A stretch of 64,000 nucleotides of DNA from Bifidobacteriaceae bacterium (GCA_022650895.1 JALCQC010000006.1:45991-109990), one strand, 5' to 3'; positions 9,122 to 20,377 are shown, counted from the stretch's first letter. Notes: generated from the sequence alone by a model not told the origin. Program-made: numbers and translations.

Positions 9122-9925
9122 ATGGGACTTTTTGGGTTCGGCAAGAAAAAACATCACAAGGGCGAAGAGTCAGGCGAGGGGTCTGTTGCGCACGACACTG
9201 TCGAGAGTGACAAAGACGACGTCTCCGATGACTCCGCCGAGACCAAAGGCTTCGACAATTTCCTTGATGATCCTGAGCGCGGTCCATGGGATGTGACGGA
9301 GGCACCGACCGAAGGAAAGTTCCTTGACCTCGGTGGCTTCAGACTCCCTGCGAAAGAGGGTATCTCCCTGCGACTTTCCGTCAGCCCGGACAAGACACGG
9401 GTGCTGGGGGTGACGGTTACTTACAAGGAATCGAGCTTGGAGTTGTCGGCTATCGCTGCGCCAAAGTCGCACGGCTTGTGGGATGAGATCTGCGCAGAAC
9501 TCCTTGCGGGCGGCAAAGAGGCCAAGCAGACTGACGGGACTTTCGGCAAGGAAATCGAGCTGACCGTCACTGTCGCTGCGGGACGGACCGTTCCCACGCG
9601 TATCGTGGGAGTCGATGGGAATCGGTGGATGCTTCGGGGCATTTTCACTGGCAAGGCGGCCCGAGAAGGCGATCAGAAGGAGGCTTTGGATGACTTCTTC
9701 GCCTCCATCGTGGTCAACCGTGGTGAGGATCCGCTTGCTCCCAGGGACCCGTTGCCACTTCACCCTCCGGTCTCGCTTGATGCGGAGAACGACGACGCAG
9801 AGGATTCCGCCGCCGGTAACGATGCGGAGGTACCCGGAAAACCGAAAGGTCCGCTGACGCCTTTGCAGAACACAGAGGTGCAGCAGACGTTGAGCCGGGG
9901 GCCGATGTTCTCTGAAGTTCGTTAG
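9122..9925 (+). CDS. DUF3710 family protein
   Basis: MGLFGFGKKKHHK start, GPWDVTEAP, LDLGGFRLPA motifs. Confidence 0.8.
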   Translation: MGLFGFGKKKHHKGEESGEGSVAHDTVESDKDDVSDDSAETKGFDNFLDDPERGPWDVTEAPTEGKFLDLGGFRLPAKEGISLRLSVSPDKTRVLGVTVTYKESSLELSAIAAPKSHGLWDEICAELLAGGKEAKQTDGTFGKEIELTVTVAAGRTVPTRIVGVDGNRWMLRGIFTGKAAREGDQKEALDDFFASIVVNRGEDPLAPRDPLPLHPPVSLDAENDDAEDSAAGNDAEVPGKPKGPLTPLQNTEVQQTLSRGPMFSEVR

Positions 9926-9957
9926 AGTGTGAGAAATGCGGGCCGGAAGGATCCTAT

Positions 9958-10779
9958 ATGAAAGCACATGATGATGCGTCATCATTGAGGTCCGGCATTG
10001 CTTCGGTTGTCGATGAGGATTTCTCTGTCAAGGACGCCATTGGGGGAGTGCGGGGAGCCATTGAGTCGGTCTTGCCCGGACTGGCTTTCGTCGTGGTGTT
10101 CGTTGCTACTCGAAATCTGGGAGTGACGGTCATCGTAGCTGCTTCCATCGCAGCCATTTGTGTGGTGGCGCGGCTGTTGATGCGTCAACAGGTGCGGTCG
10201 GCGTTGACAGGCGTGTTGTCCATCATCGTATGTCTCGTGTGGGCATGGCTGTCGAAGGATGCCAAGAATTTCTATCTTCCCGGTTTTCTCACCAATGCCT
10301 TCTGGATCATTGTCCTCGTGGTTTCACTGGGGATCAGAATTCCCGGCATCGGTGCGCTCGTAGAGTTTGTCCGCAACCCTGTCACTTCGGGATTCAGACA
10401 GTGGGTGGACGTGTGGCGCAGCGATCGGCACCTGCTGCGCGCCTACGTCGTGACCACATGGGTCTGGGTGGGGATGTTCGCTCTCAGACTCGTCGTACAG
10501 CTGCCGCTGTACCTCATGGACTCGGTGGGCTTTCTTGGAACGGCACGGCTTGTGATGGGAGTCCCTCTCTTTGCGTTGACAATATGGATTTCGTGGATTT
10601 TCATTTCCCCACAGATCCGTCGTCGTGAAGCACAGGAGGCCGCAAAAGCAGCTGTCCAAGCGGAAATCCTCGATATGGATACGGATACGGATACACACAT
10701 GGTTACAGACGCAGATACAGATACTGACGTAGACGCCAAAACAGACGTAAATACAGGTACAGGCGACGGCCAACAGTGA
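9958..10779 (+). CDS. DUF3159 family membrane protein
   Basis: Multi-TM protein with GGVRGAIESVLPGLAFVVVF; follows DUF3710 as is common in actinobacteria. Confidence 0.8.
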   Translation: MKAHDDASSLRSGIASVVDEDFSVKDAIGGVRGAIESVLPGLAFVVVFVATRNLGVTVIVAASIAAICVVARLLMRQQVRSALTGVLSIIVCLVWAWLSKDAKNFYLPGFLTNAFWIIVLVVSLGIRIPGIGALVEFVRNPVTSGFRQWVDVWRSDRHLLRAYVVTTWVWVGMFALRLVVQLPLYLMDSVGFLGTARLVMGVPLFALTIWISWIFISPQIRRREAQEAAKAAVQAEILDMDTDTDTHMVTDADTDTDVDAKTDVNTGTGDGQQ

Positions 10780-10831
10780 TCATCGTCGGATGGCGATGAT
10801 CGGAAGAGATTGACGGAGACGGAAAGAAAAA

Positions 10832-12115
10832 ATGAGTGATTCTGAAAACACCACGTATGTTGTAGAGATTGAGCGCTTCGCCGATCAAGGCCGTTGCGTC
10901 GCCCACATCGAGGGCCGCGTCGTCTTTGTGCGTTTCGCACTTCCCGGCGAAACCGTGCGTATCGTTCTCGATGAGCCACACGATCGCGATGACAGGTTCT
11001 GGACCGGCGAGGTCACGGAAGTCATCAACGCTTCGGAATACCGTATCGGGCCGGCGTGGAAGTTGGCGGGGCCTCTTGTCGACGGAGGAGGTGTTGGCGG
11101 CGCGGACCTTGTGCACACGAATCTTGAAGGTCAGTTGGCATGGAAGAAAGCCGTCATCGACGATCAGATGAAGCGCCTCGGGGGGCAGCACACCGACGTC
11201 GACGTGGTTCGTGTCAAGGGTGATGCAGAACGTGGTGGTTTGGGTTGGCGTACCCGCATCGAGATGGTTGCCGACGAGCAGGGCTTTGCTTCGATGCGCC
11301 GCCGTGGCAGCCATGAGCGTGTTCGTTTGGACTCTATGCCCCTGGCGACGGATGGCGTTGCTCAGGTCGCTCGCGACAATTGCGTCTGGAACGGTGGGTT
11401 CGCCCCGGGATCAAAGATTCGCGTGGCCGTCCCTGAGCCTGTGGAGGGTGCCTCCATTGGAGATAATTTCTCCGTGACCGTTGACGGTGAGCTGCGTGCG
11501 GGTTCCGAACGCCTCGTCGAGAGGGTCGATGGTGCCGGACGCCGTGGAAAGACGCAGGAGTACGAAATCGAGGAATCGGGATTCTGGCAGGTCCACCGCA
11601 GAGCACCGCAGACCTTGGTGTCTGCCGTCATCTCTGCAGTGAGCAAGTATTCTCAGGGGACTCCGAAGGTTCTGTGGGACCTCTACTCAGGCTCTGGCCT
11701 CTTCACGGTTGCACTTGGAAACCAGTTCACCGCCGAAGGGCAGGGTCTCTTCAGTGTGGAAGGTGCACCGCACGCCGTTCACAGTGCCCGGCTGAACCTG
11801 ACCGCTAGCGGATTGGAACGTGCGGTGACTAAACACGGCGACGTGTCACGAGTGCTGCGCACGGTTCCTCCGCGGTATTCCCACCCCGATGTCGTCGTCC
11901 TCGACCCTCCGCGTGCGGGAGCAAAGCGGACGGTATGCAAGCAGCTGGCCTACGCAAAGGTTCCCACCATCGTGTACGTGGCGTGCGACCCCACGAGCTT
12001 GGCCCGTGACACGGCAACCCTCACCAGCCTCGGCTACACGCTGTCGTTCATCAAGGCTTTCGACATCTATCCCATGACACATCATGTGGAGACTCTCGCG
12101 GTTTTCACTCTGTGA
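10832..12115 (+). CDS. TRAM-domain class I SAM-dependent RNA (uracil-5) methyltransferase
   Basis: N-terminal TRAM; DLYSGSGLFTVAL, VVLDPPRAGAK, VYVACDPTSLARD motifs. Confidence 0.85.
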   Translation: MSDSENTTYVVEIERFADQGRCVAHIEGRVVFVRFALPGETVRIVLDEPHDRDDRFWTGEVTEVINASEYRIGPAWKLAGPLVDGGGVGGADLVHTNLEGQLAWKKAVIDDQMKRLGGQHTDVDVVRVKGDAERGGLGWRTRIEMVADEQGFASMRRRGSHERVRLDSMPLATDGVAQVARDNCVWNGGFAPGSKIRVAVPEPVEGASIGDNFSVTVDGELRAGSERLVERVDGAGRRGKTQEYEIEESGFWQVHRRAPQTLVSAVISAVSKYSQGTPKVLWDLYSGSGLFTVALGNQFTAEGQGLFSVEGAPHAVHSARLNLTASGLERAVTKHGDVSRVLRTVPPRYSHPDVVVLDPPRAGAKRTVCKQLAYAKVPTIVYVACDPTSLARDTATLTSLGYTLSFIKAFDIYPMTHHVETLAVFTL

Positions 12116-12160
12116 ATCATCCTGCATTCTAAACTCTCTAGGAGATCGGAAGGAGCCTGG

Positions 12161-13195
12161 ATGCAGCGGAACCCCATCATCGATTCCTCGTGGTGCCTGC
12201 GGTATTTCAAGGTGCTCGTGGCAGTGCTGCTGACGGTGGGGTGCGTGGCATCGTTTGCCGGATGTGGCAGCTCTCAGAGTGCCATGCCGGAGCCAACACC
12301 ATCGAACGTTACCGTAGGGTTCGTGGGAATCGGCTCCACCCAGGGGGAGTGGGCGGCTTCCAGTGAAAAGAGGACAGTGGCAGGCCTACGTTCTTCGGGC
12401 TTTACCGTGAAGTATTTCAAAGCCACTTCGCTGGACCCCCAGAGACAGGTCAATGCCGTCACGAATTTCGTGAAGCAAAAAGTATCGGCCATTGTCATCA
12501 CACCGCAGTCGACCAACATGTGGACGGATACCCTCGTCTCCGTTCGTCATGCCGGCATTCCCGTCATTCTGCTGGGTCAGAAGCCGGTGTCCGTGAAGGC
12601 CTATCTCTACGATTCCTATATCGGTCCGTCAGGGTTTTCCGTCGGCAGGAAACTGGCCGACTGGGTCACGAATACCGCGAAAATCACACAGGCGGACAGT
12701 GCGGGGCAGCTGAAAACCCTGTATTTTCAGGCCCCACTCGTCTCTTCGTTCAGCTCAGATGTGCTGCATGCCTACAAGGCCGCTTCAACGGCCCTCGGTG
12801 ATGGTGTGACAGCCGTTGTGGGAAGTTGGGATACTCAGAAGGCGACCGCCATCGTAAAGAAAGCCATGAACCCCTTTTCGACTTCGGGGACGTCGGAAGA
12901 CTTCCCCGACATTGTCATCGCCGGGAATTCCGAGATGGCACAGGCAGTGGAGAAAGCGGCGAAGGAGAAGGGAATCAGTCTCTCCGACGTCCCGCAAAAA
13001 GGTAGCATCTGCGTGCTCGGCATAGGGGCGGAGACGTCAGGTGACTCTGTTTCCTCCTCAGTGACGTGGAACGGCGACTATGCCGAACGCCTTGGGACGA
13101 CGATCACGACTCTGGTTGCGGGAGGTTCTGTGCAGAAGGACGATGCCGTGACTCTCACCGAAACAGATCCTCGCGGCGATCGTTCCATCGGATGA
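12161..13195 (+). CDS. Sugar-type periplasmic-binding lipoprotein (LacI/RbsB-like fold)
   Basis: Lipobox SFAGCGSS; GFVGIGSTQGEWAASSEKRT and VSAIVITPQSTNMW pattern. Confidence 0.7.
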   Translation: MQRNPIIDSSWCLRYFKVLVAVLLTVGCVASFAGCGSSQSAMPEPTPSNVTVGFVGIGSTQGEWAASSEKRTVAGLRSSGFTVKYFKATSLDPQRQVNAVTNFVKQKVSAIVITPQSTNMWTDTLVSVRHAGIPVILLGQKPVSVKAYLYDSYIGPSGFSVGRKLADWVTNTAKITQADSAGQLKTLYFQAPLVSSFSSDVLHAYKAASTALGDGVTAVVGSWDTQKATAIVKKAMNPFSTSGTSEDFPDIVIAGNSEMAQAVEKAAKEKGISLSDVPQKGSICVLGIGAETSGDSVSSSVTWNGDYAERLGTTITTLVAGGSVQKDDAVTLTETDPRGDRSIG

Positions 13196-13265
13196 TGGCA
13201 GGAACAGGGCGACCCCAGATATCGTCACGAAGAGTGGCATAGATGACGGCAAGGATGAAGGTCTT

Positions 13266-15782
13266 ATGGAAGAAACGCTAACGGAACAACCAACAGTGAC
13301 TCCTGCGGCAGAGGAAAAGCCCACATTGCCGTACATAGAAGAGGACGGTCTGAGCACTGAGAAGGTGGAGGAACTCACCGCCGCCGGTGCCGTCAACCAT
13401 CTCGATACACAGACGTCACGTAGCTACAAGGACATCATTCTCTCCAATGTGTTCACTCTCTTCAACACCATCATTTTCGTGGCCATGATCTTGGTGATGA
13501 TCGCAGGGCAGTGGCGTGACGCTATTTTCGGCGTTGTCATCATCGTCAACACAGGCATCGGCATCTTCACGGAGCTGAAGGCAAAGCGGGCGCTTGACAG
13601 CCTCAGCATCCTCGTCGCTTCACATGCGATGGTGCGCCGCGACGGCGAGAACAAAGAAGTTGCGCATGAGGACATTGTGCTCGGTGACATCCTGTGGATA
13701 CGTTCCGGAGAACAGATTCCCGCCGATGCACAGATGCTGCATTCGTGGGGACTGGAACTCGATGAGTCCATGCTCACCGGTGAGTCTCGAACCGTTCACA
13801 AAAAGCCTGGAGATCAGGTGTTCTCGGGCTCGACGGCAGTGTCCGGCCTCGGTGTTGCCCGGGTCAGCGCAGTGGGTTCCTCCAGCTACGCGGCGACGCT
13901 GACAGCTAAAGCCAAGGTCTATAAAAAGGTTCATTCCGACTTGCAGGAGGGAATCAACAAGATCCTCAAGTACATGACCTACATCGTGATACCGCTGTGT
14001 CTTTTCCTCGCGTGGTCGCAAATCTCCGCGGTCGGTGGGTTGAGTCAGGCCTTCCAAACGGGAGCGTGGCGCGCTGCCACCGTCTCCGCAGTCGCGGGTG
14101 TCGTCGGCATGATACCTGAGGGGCTCGTACTGCTCACCAGTTTGAATTTCGCTTTGTCGGCGATTAGGTTGTCACGTCAGAACACGCTGGTGCAGCAGAT
14201 GGAATCCGTTGAGACGCTGGCACGCGTCGATTGCCTCAACCTCGATAAGACGGGGACGATCACGGACGGCGGCATCGTCTTCGACGGGCTTATCGCACTG
14301 TCGGGCAGCATCGACGTCCTGAAGCAAGCGGCGTTCGACGTTCTCAACGAGGAGACGCCCAATGGCACCGGTGCGGCTGTCATAAAGGGCTTGAGAGAAC
14401 AGGGATTTGAGAAAACCGCGGTAGAGAGCCGCATACCGTTCTCTTCGGCACGCAAGTGGAGCGCCATGCGACGCGAGGACGGTTCGACATGGTATTGCGG
14501 CGCTCCAGAGATCCTTCTCTCAGCGCTGTCCGCACCCTATCCCGACGTTCGCAAGGCCGTGTCCAGCTATGCTCGCAAAGGCAAGAGGGTCCTGCTTCTG
14601 GCACAGGGGAGTGCGTCCGCTCAGACAGACTTCACCGAAGAGTCCCTCCCAGTGGACTTGAAACCCGAGGCAATCGTTCTGTGTAGTGAATCGATCCGTG
14701 AGGACGCCGCAGAGACCCTTGCGTATTTCCGCGATCAGGGTGTTCGCTGCCGCATCATCTCGGGAGACAATCCCGAGACCGTTGGTGCCATTGCGGAGAA
14801 GGTCAATCTGATGGGGGAGAGCCATTCCCCGCGCGCTGTGGATGCGCGTGAACTGCCGAAGGATCCGGTCGCCCTAGCAGCCGCGCTCGAGGACATCGAC
14901 GTGCTCGGCAGGGTCTTGCCCGAGCAGAAGAAGGCCATCGTCGACGCACTTCATCTGAAATCCCATGTGGTGGCGATGACAGGCGATGGCGTCAATGACT
15001 CTCTGGCCATCAAGGAAGCGGATCTGGGAATCGCCATGGGCAACGCCGCTTCCGCTACGAAGTCGGTGGCACAGGTGATTCTGGTGGATTCGAAGTTCTC
15101 GCATCTTCCGGAAGTGGTGGCGCAGGGCCGCCGCGTCATGGCCAATATGGAACGCGTGGCGAGTCTGTTCCTTGTGAAGACCTGCTATTCGGCGATCATC
15201 GCCGTCGGAGTCGTCATCTCTGCGATTCCCTTCCCCTATCTTCCGCGCCATATGACCTACATCAGCGCGCTGACGATCGGCATCCCGGCCTTCATCCTGT
15301 CCCTTGCCCCCAATAATCGGCGGTATCGCAAGGGCTTTCTCTCTCGCGTGGTGCTCTTTTCACTGCCCAGCGGCATAGCGATCGGTGCCTGCACCTTGGC
15401 GGTTTCGCTGCTGCTTCCGAGCTATGCAGGCTGGAACGTGTTCGAGAACGCTCATCAGCTCACCGTGTTGCGTACGTGTTGCGCCATTGTCGTCTTCACC
15501 TTGGGAATCCTTGTGCTTGCCCGTGTCTCGAAGCCGCTCAATACCTGGCGTGGCGGCCTCGTCTTCGCCATTGCTGCGGTAGGCGTGATGGGTGCCTTCA
15601 TTCCTGCGGTTTCACGGTTCTTCGCCATTGATCTCCCCGACGACATCGGCGGAATGCACCTGTTCATCGCACTGATTCTGTCCGTCATCGTGTTCATCGT
15701 CGTCCAGGCCATCGTGCGGTGGGGTGTTCGTTGGATGAGACGACATTACCTGAGAACCCCCTACGAAATAAGAAGACGGTAA
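13266..15782 (+). CDS. Cation-translocating P-type ATPase (CtpE-like)
   Basis: MLTGES, LDKTGTIT, MTGDGVNDSLAIKEADLGIAMG; M4 motif VGMIPEGLVLLTS. Confidence 0.85.
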   Translation: MEETLTEQPTVTPAAEEKPTLPYIEEDGLSTEKVEELTAAGAVNHLDTQTSRSYKDIILSNVFTLFNTIIFVAMILVMIAGQWRDAIFGVVIIVNTGIGIFTELKAKRALDSLSILVASHAMVRRDGENKEVAHEDIVLGDILWIRSGEQIPADAQMLHSWGLELDESMLTGESRTVHKKPGDQVFSGSTAVSGLGVARVSAVGSSSYAATLTAKAKVYKKVHSDLQEGINKILKYMTYIVIPLCLFLAWSQISAVGGLSQAFQTGAWRAATVSAVAGVVGMIPEGLVLLTSLNFALSAIRLSRQNTLVQQMESVETLARVDCLNLDKTGTITDGGIVFDGLIALSGSIDVLKQAAFDVLNEETPNGTGAAVIKGLREQGFEKTAVESRIPFSSARKWSAMRREDGSTWYCGAPEILLSALSAPYPDVRKAVSSYARKGKRVLLLAQGSASAQTDFTEESLPVDLKPEAIVLCSESIREDAAETLAYFRDQGVRCRIISGDNPETVGAIAEKVNLMGESHSPRAVDARELPKDPVALAAALEDIDVLGRVLPEQKKAIVDALHLKSHVVAMTGDGVNDSLAIKEADLGIAMGNAASATKSVAQVILVDSKFSHLPEVVAQGRRVMANMERVASLFLVKTCYSAIIAVGVVISAIPFPYLPRHMTYISALTIGIPAFILSLAPNNRRYRKGFLSRVVLFSLPSGIAIGACTLAVSLLLPSYAGWNVFENAHQLTVLRTCCAIVVFTLGILVLARVSKPLNTWRGGLVFAIAAVGVMGAFIPAVSRFFAIDLPDDIGGMHLFIALILSVIVFIVVQAIVRWGVRWMRRHYLRTPYEIRRR

Positions 15783-15833
15783 AACAGAAGGCATCGATAC
15801 AGAACCTGACATTTTGACACCGTCGGAGGCACG

Positions 15834-18530
15834 ATGACACTCAAAGAAGACCAGCTGGGCACCATGGATGTGGCGGACACGACATATTCCTATTACGACA
15901 TCACGTCGTTGACGGGCATATCGCATCTTCCGTACTGCTTGAAGGTGCTTGTAGAGAATTTGGTGAGGAACCTGGATGGCACGCACATCACGGAGGAGCA
16001 GGTCTCGTCTTTACTGAACTGGGATCCGCAGGCGCAGCCGAGTGAGGAAATCCAATTCAGTCCTTCCCGTGTGGTCATGCAGGATTTCACAGGTGTTCCC
16101 TGCATCGTTGATCTTGCGACGATGCGTGACGCGGTCCGTGAACTCGGTGGGGATCCCACGGTCATCAATCCTCAGGTTCCCGCACAGATGGTCATCGATC
16201 ATTCCGTCCAGATCGACGTGGCGGGAGTGCCGGGTGCCATCGAAAAGAACATGGACATCGAATATCAGCGCAACCGCGAGCGCTATCAGTTCCTTCGTTG
16301 GGGTCAGCAGGCCTTCCGCAACTTCAAGGTGGTCCCTCCGGGAACGGGCATCATTCATCAGGTCAATCTCGAATATCTGGCGCAGTCGGTGATGACGAAG
16401 GCCGCCGACGATGGCACTACTCTGGCCTACTTAGATTCGTGTGTCGGTACCGATTCACACACCACCATGGTCAACGGTCTCGGTGTGCTCGGCTGGGGTG
16501 TGGGCGGCATCGAGGCGGAGGCGGCCATGCTGGGTCAGCCCATCTCCATGCTGATTCCGCGTGTCCTCGGGTTCAAACTCTCCGGGCACATCCGTGAGGG
16601 TGTCACTGCGACAGACGTCGTGCTGACCCTGACCGACATGCTGCGCCAACACGGCGTGGTAGGAAAATTCGTTGAGTTCTATGGCGAGGGAGTGGCGCAG
16701 CTGCCTCTGGCCAACCGTGCGACCATTGGCAACATGAGCCCTGAATTCGGCTCGACCTGCGCCATTTTCCCCATCGATGACGTCACCATCGACTACCTGC
16801 GCCTCACTGGTCGCTCGGAGGAACAGGTAAAGCTCGTGGAATCCTACGCCAAGGTGAATGGCCTGTGGCACGACGTGCATGCGGACGATTACGTGGAGCC
16901 GCAGTATTCCGAATACATGGAGCTGGATCTGGGCACGGTGGAGCCCTCGATCGCAGGTCCGAAGCGTCCCCAGGACCGCATTCCGCTGCGAGCGTCCAAG
17001 GAAACGTATGAGAAGACGCTTCCGGATTACTTGGGGGACCACGCCGGTCTCACTCCGGTTGAGGTGACGACGCAGAAGGGTACCTTTGGAGTCCATAACG
17101 GGCAGGTCGCCATCGCTTCCATCACCAGCTGCACCAACACCTCCAATCCGTCGGTCATGATCGCCGCTGGACTCCTTGCGCGGAAAGCGCACGCTCTGGG
17201 TCTGACGCCGAAACCGTGGGTCAAGACCTCCTTGGCGCCGGGTTCCCAAGTGGTCACTGATTACCTTGACAAGGCCGGTCTCACTTCCGACCTCGACGCA
17301 CTGGGATATCAGCTTGTGGGATACGGGTGCGCCACCTGCATTGGAAACTCGGGTCCACTCGATCCGGCGATCTCGCAGGCGATCAACGACAATGATCTGA
17401 CGGTGACGGCGGTGCTTTCGGGCAATCGCAACTTCGAAGGCCGCATCAGCCCCGATGTGAAGATGAACTATCTCGCTTCGCCGCCGCTGGTTATCGCCTA
17501 CGCGCTGGCAGGCTCCATGGACTTCGATTTCGAAACCGAGCCACTGGGAACGAGCGATGCGGGAGATCCCGTCTATCTGCGTGACATCTGGCCCTCCAAT
17601 GAAGAGGTGGAGAAGGTCGTTGATTCCACCATCTCACGTGAGATGTTCCTCAAGGACTACGCCTCCGTCTTTGAAGGCGATGAGCGGTGGAAGAGCCTTG
17701 ACGTTCCGGCCGGCGACGCTTTTTCCTGGGACGATGATTCCACCTACGTTCGTAAACAGACCTTCTTCGAGGGATTTTCCCACGAGCCTGCCGCCGTCAC
17801 CGACATCTCGGGGGCACGCGTGCTCGCACTGTTGGGGGACTCGGTGACGACGGATCACATCTCGCCAGCGGGTGCCATCAAGGCGTCAAGCCCGGCTGGA
17901 CTGTATCTGCAGGATCACGGAATCACTCCGAAGAACTTCAACTCCTATGGCTCGCGTCGGGGTAATCACGAGGTGATGGTGCGCGGCACCTTCGGCAATA
18001 TCCGTCTGCGCAACCTTCTGCTCTCCTCGATGGGTCAGGAGCAGCTCTCCGGTGGCTTCACCTATGACTTCCTGGAGAAAAAGACGACCTCGATTTTCGA
18101 AGCCTCCCAGAACTACAGAAAGCACGGGGTTCCGCTCGTCATTCTCGCCGGCAAGGAATACGGCACGGGCTCGTCGCGGGATTGGGCCGCCAAGGGCACG
18201 TCCATGCTGGGCGTCAAAGCCGTCATTGCGCAGAGCTTCGAACGCATTCACCGCTCGAACCTCATCGGCATGGGCGTTCTTCCGCTGCAGTTCCCGCAAG
18301 GGGAGTCGGCGGAGAGCTTGGGACTCGACGGTTCCGAAGCCTTTGCGGTGCAGGGCATGGAACAGCTCAATGGCACGACCATTCCCCACACTCTGTCGGT
18401 GAGCGCGACAAAGGAGAACGGCTCTCAGGTTAATTTCGAGGCGACCGTTCGCATCGACACCCCCGGTGAGGCGGACTACTTCCGCAACGGTGGAATCCTC
18501 CAATACGTGATGCGACAACTCATGAAATAG
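15834..18530 (+). CDS. acnA: Aconitate hydratase A
   Basis: 898 aa; [67 protein letters not shown]. Confidence 0.95.
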   Translation: MTLKEDQLGTMDVADTTYSYYDITSLTGISHLPYCLKVLVENLVRNLDGTHITEEQVSSLLNWDPQAQPSEEIQFSPSRVVMQDFTGVPCIVDLATMRDAVRELGGDPTVINPQVPAQMVIDHSVQIDVAGVPGAIEKNMDIEYQRNRERYQFLRWGQQAFRNFKVVPPGTGIIHQVNLEYLAQSVMTKAADDGTTLAYLDSCVGTDSHTTMVNGLGVLGWGVGGIEAEAAMLGQPISMLIPRVLGFKLSGHIREGVTATDVVLTLTDMLRQHGVVGKFVEFYGEGVAQLPLANRATIGNMSPEFGSTCAIFPIDDVTIDYLRLTGRSEEQVKLVESYAKVNGLWHDVHADDYVEPQYSEYMELDLGTVEPSIAGPKRPQDRIPLRASKETYEKTLPDYLGDHAGLTPVEVTTQKGTFGVHNGQVAIASITSCTNTSNPSVMIAAGLLARKAHALGLTPKPWVKTSLAPGSQVVTDYLDKAGLTSDLDALGYQLVGYGCATCIGNSGPLDPAISQAINDNDLTVTAVLSGNRNFEGRISPDVKMNYLASPPLVIAYALAGSMDFDFETEPLGTSDAGDPVYLRDIWPSNEEVEKVVDSTISREMFLKDYASVFEGDERWKSLDVPAGDAFSWDDDSTYVRKQTFFEGFSHEPAAVTDISGARVLALLGDSVTTDHISPAGAIKASSPAGLYLQDHGITPKNFNSYGSRRGNHEVMVRGTFGNIRLRNLLLSSMGQEQLSGGFTYDFLEKKTTSIFEASQNYRKHGVPLVILAGKEYGTGSSRDWAAKGTSMLGVKAVIAQSFERIHRSNLIGMGVLPLQFPQGESAESLGLDGSEAFAVQGMEQLNGTTIPHTLSVSATKENGSQVNFEATVRIDTPGEADYFRNGGILQYVMRQLMK

Positions 18531-18551
18531 CGGTATCTCATGAAGTAAAAA

Positions 18552-18591
18552 GTGGTCCGCCTGACGGTGATAATCTCGTCAGGCGGACCAC
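18552..18591. terminator. 15-bp perfect hairpin between convergent acnA and Bax1-inhibitor genes
   Basis: GTGGTCCGCCTGACG / CGTCAGGCGGACCAC; T-run on the minus-strand side. Confidence 0.8.
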
Positions 18592-18674
18592 AATTGTTGT
18601 GTCTGTAATTCAATTTTGCATCAGTAATCTTCTGCTATGTCAGCTTTTAACACTGAGTTCTTAACTTTGCCGTA

Positions 18675-19439
18675 TCAGTCCCTGCTCCCGAAGAGCTGCA
18701 GAACGCTCATGAACATGTTGATGAAGTCAAGATACAGGTTGAGGGCCACCAGAATGGAAATGCGGCGAATCATTCCTTCGTTCGTTCCGTACCGCTGATA
18801 GAGAACCTTGGTTCTCTGGGCATCGTAGACGGTGAGACCCGCGAAGATGATGAGGCTGATGGCGGAGAGAATCATCGTGGCACCGCTCACGTTGAAGAGC
18901 ATCATGGCAAATTCCGAGATGAGCAAAACGACGAGCGCCGTCAGAAGGACGGGGCCGGCCTTGAGCATATTGCGCTGCGTGGTGAGACCGATCATGGTGA
19001 GGCAGAGGAAGAAGCCGGCCGTGAGCGCAAAGGCGATTCCGATGGACCCGATGTCATAGATGAAGAAGATCGTCGACAGAGTGAATCCCATGGTCGCCGC
19101 ATACACATAGAAAAGAACGCGCGCGAGGGCAGGGGGCATGCTCATGGCCTTGGCACCCAGAGCGATGGCCAACACCACCTGGCCGATCAGCACTGCGTAC
19201 CAGCCGAATTGACCGGCGCTGCTGAGAAAGCTGAGGACCAATCCCGAACTCGCGCTCAACCATGCGACCACTGCGGTAACGACCAGACCGATCGCCATCT
19301 CTCCGTACGCCGCCGCCACGGAATGCTGCACGCTGCGTTCGCTGACATGCACGGGCTGCTCGGTGAGCAGGGTCTGCTGGTAGACCCCGGTCTTCGCGGT
19401 CTGTGGAGAGTAGTTTCTGAAAGGATCGTTGTATGTCAT
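18675..19439 (-). CDS. Bax inhibitor-1/YccA family membrane protein
   Basis: 254 aa, 7 TM-like segments, YDAQRTKVLYQRYG and LDFINMFMSVLQLFGSRD C-terminus. Confidence 0.85.
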   Translation of the reverse strand: MTYNDPFRNYSPQTAKTGVYQQTLLTEQPVHVSERSVQHSVAAAYGEMAIGLVVTAVVAWLSASSGLVLSFLSSAGQFGWYAVLIGQVVLAIALGAKAMSMPPALARVLFYVYAATMGFTLSTIFFIYDIGSIGIAFALTAGFFLCLTMIGLTTQRNMLKAGPVLLTALVVLLISEFAMMLFNVSGATMILSAISLIIFAGLTVYDAQRTKVLYQRYGTNEGMIRRISILVALNLYLDFINMFMSVLQLFGSRD

Positions 19440-19636
19440 CGGTGATTTCCCTTCGTTTCTTTCATAGCCAGTCTAGGGACGCTCGGCTGTCATTACGCTG
19501 AGAAGGAGGTGTTTCTTCGGTGAAGAGCCTCGCGGAGTCCTTAACATGCGGTGACGTCGGTGTGTGCGGTGCGGTATGCAGCGTGCAGTGTCGACAACAG
19601 GTGTCGGTAATGCCGAGTTCGCTATGCACAGTCACT

Positions 19637-20377
19637 CTACAACAATTCGGAGAGAGAGACGGTGCCGGCTTTCTTTTCTTCCTGCTTGAGAATGTCGCGA
19701 TGAATGTTCTGCATTGATTCCTCGACGGAGGAGAGCTGACGGGAGCACTCGAGAAGCGTTGCGGAATGCTTTGCGATGTCGGCGTCGGGAAGGCTGTTCT
19801 TGTAGCGCAGCTGGTGCTCGAGGCTCGCCCAGTAGTCCATGGCGATGGTGCGGTACTGCACCTCCACCGGAGTGACGCGTGGGCCCTCGGAAAGAAAGAC
19901 GGGAACGGTATAGATGATGTGCAGGCTGCGGTAGCCGTTCGGTTTCGGATCCTTGATGTAGTCCTTCACCCGCAGAACGGACACGTCTGATTGCTTCGAG
20001 AGCAGTTCGGAGACGCGATAGACATCGTCGATGTAATTGCAGACGACGCGGATGCCGGCGATGTCGCGAATGTTGTTCTTGATGCTCTTCATCTCCAGCG
20101 GAAGTCCCCGGCGTTGCAGCTTGGCGAGGATGGATTGCAGGCTTTTGAGACGGGATTCCATGTGGTGGATGGGGTTGGAGATGTTCTTGTACTGGAATTC
20201 ATCGTCGAGGTTCTCAAGCTTCGTGCTGATCTCGCGCATCGCTCCCGCATACACCTGCATCATCGCCGAGAATTGTGTGAGACTGTCAAAGCTGCTCTGC
20301 GCTCCGAATTCCTTGAGAAGACCTGTGTACTGTCTACCAAGCTGTGCGAGATTGGGTCCCTTTTCTCGTTCCAAAAT
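19637..20377 (-). CDS. GTP pyrophosphokinase, small alarmone synthetase type (RelQ/YjbM-like)
   Basis: [62 protein letters not shown] motifs; synthetase domain only. Confidence 0.85.
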   Translation of the reverse strand: MLEREKGPNLAQLGRQYTGLLKEFGAQSSFDSLTQFSAMMQVYAGAMREISTKLENLDDEFQYKNISNPIHHMESRLKSLQSILAKLQRRGLPLEMKSIKNNIRDIAGIRVVCNYIDDVYRVSELLSKQSDVSVLRVKDYIKDPKPNGYRSLHIIYTVPVFLSEGPRVTPVEVQYRTIAMDYWASLEHQLRYKNSLPDADIAKHSATLLECSRQLSSVEESMQNIHRDILKQEEKKAGTVSLSELL

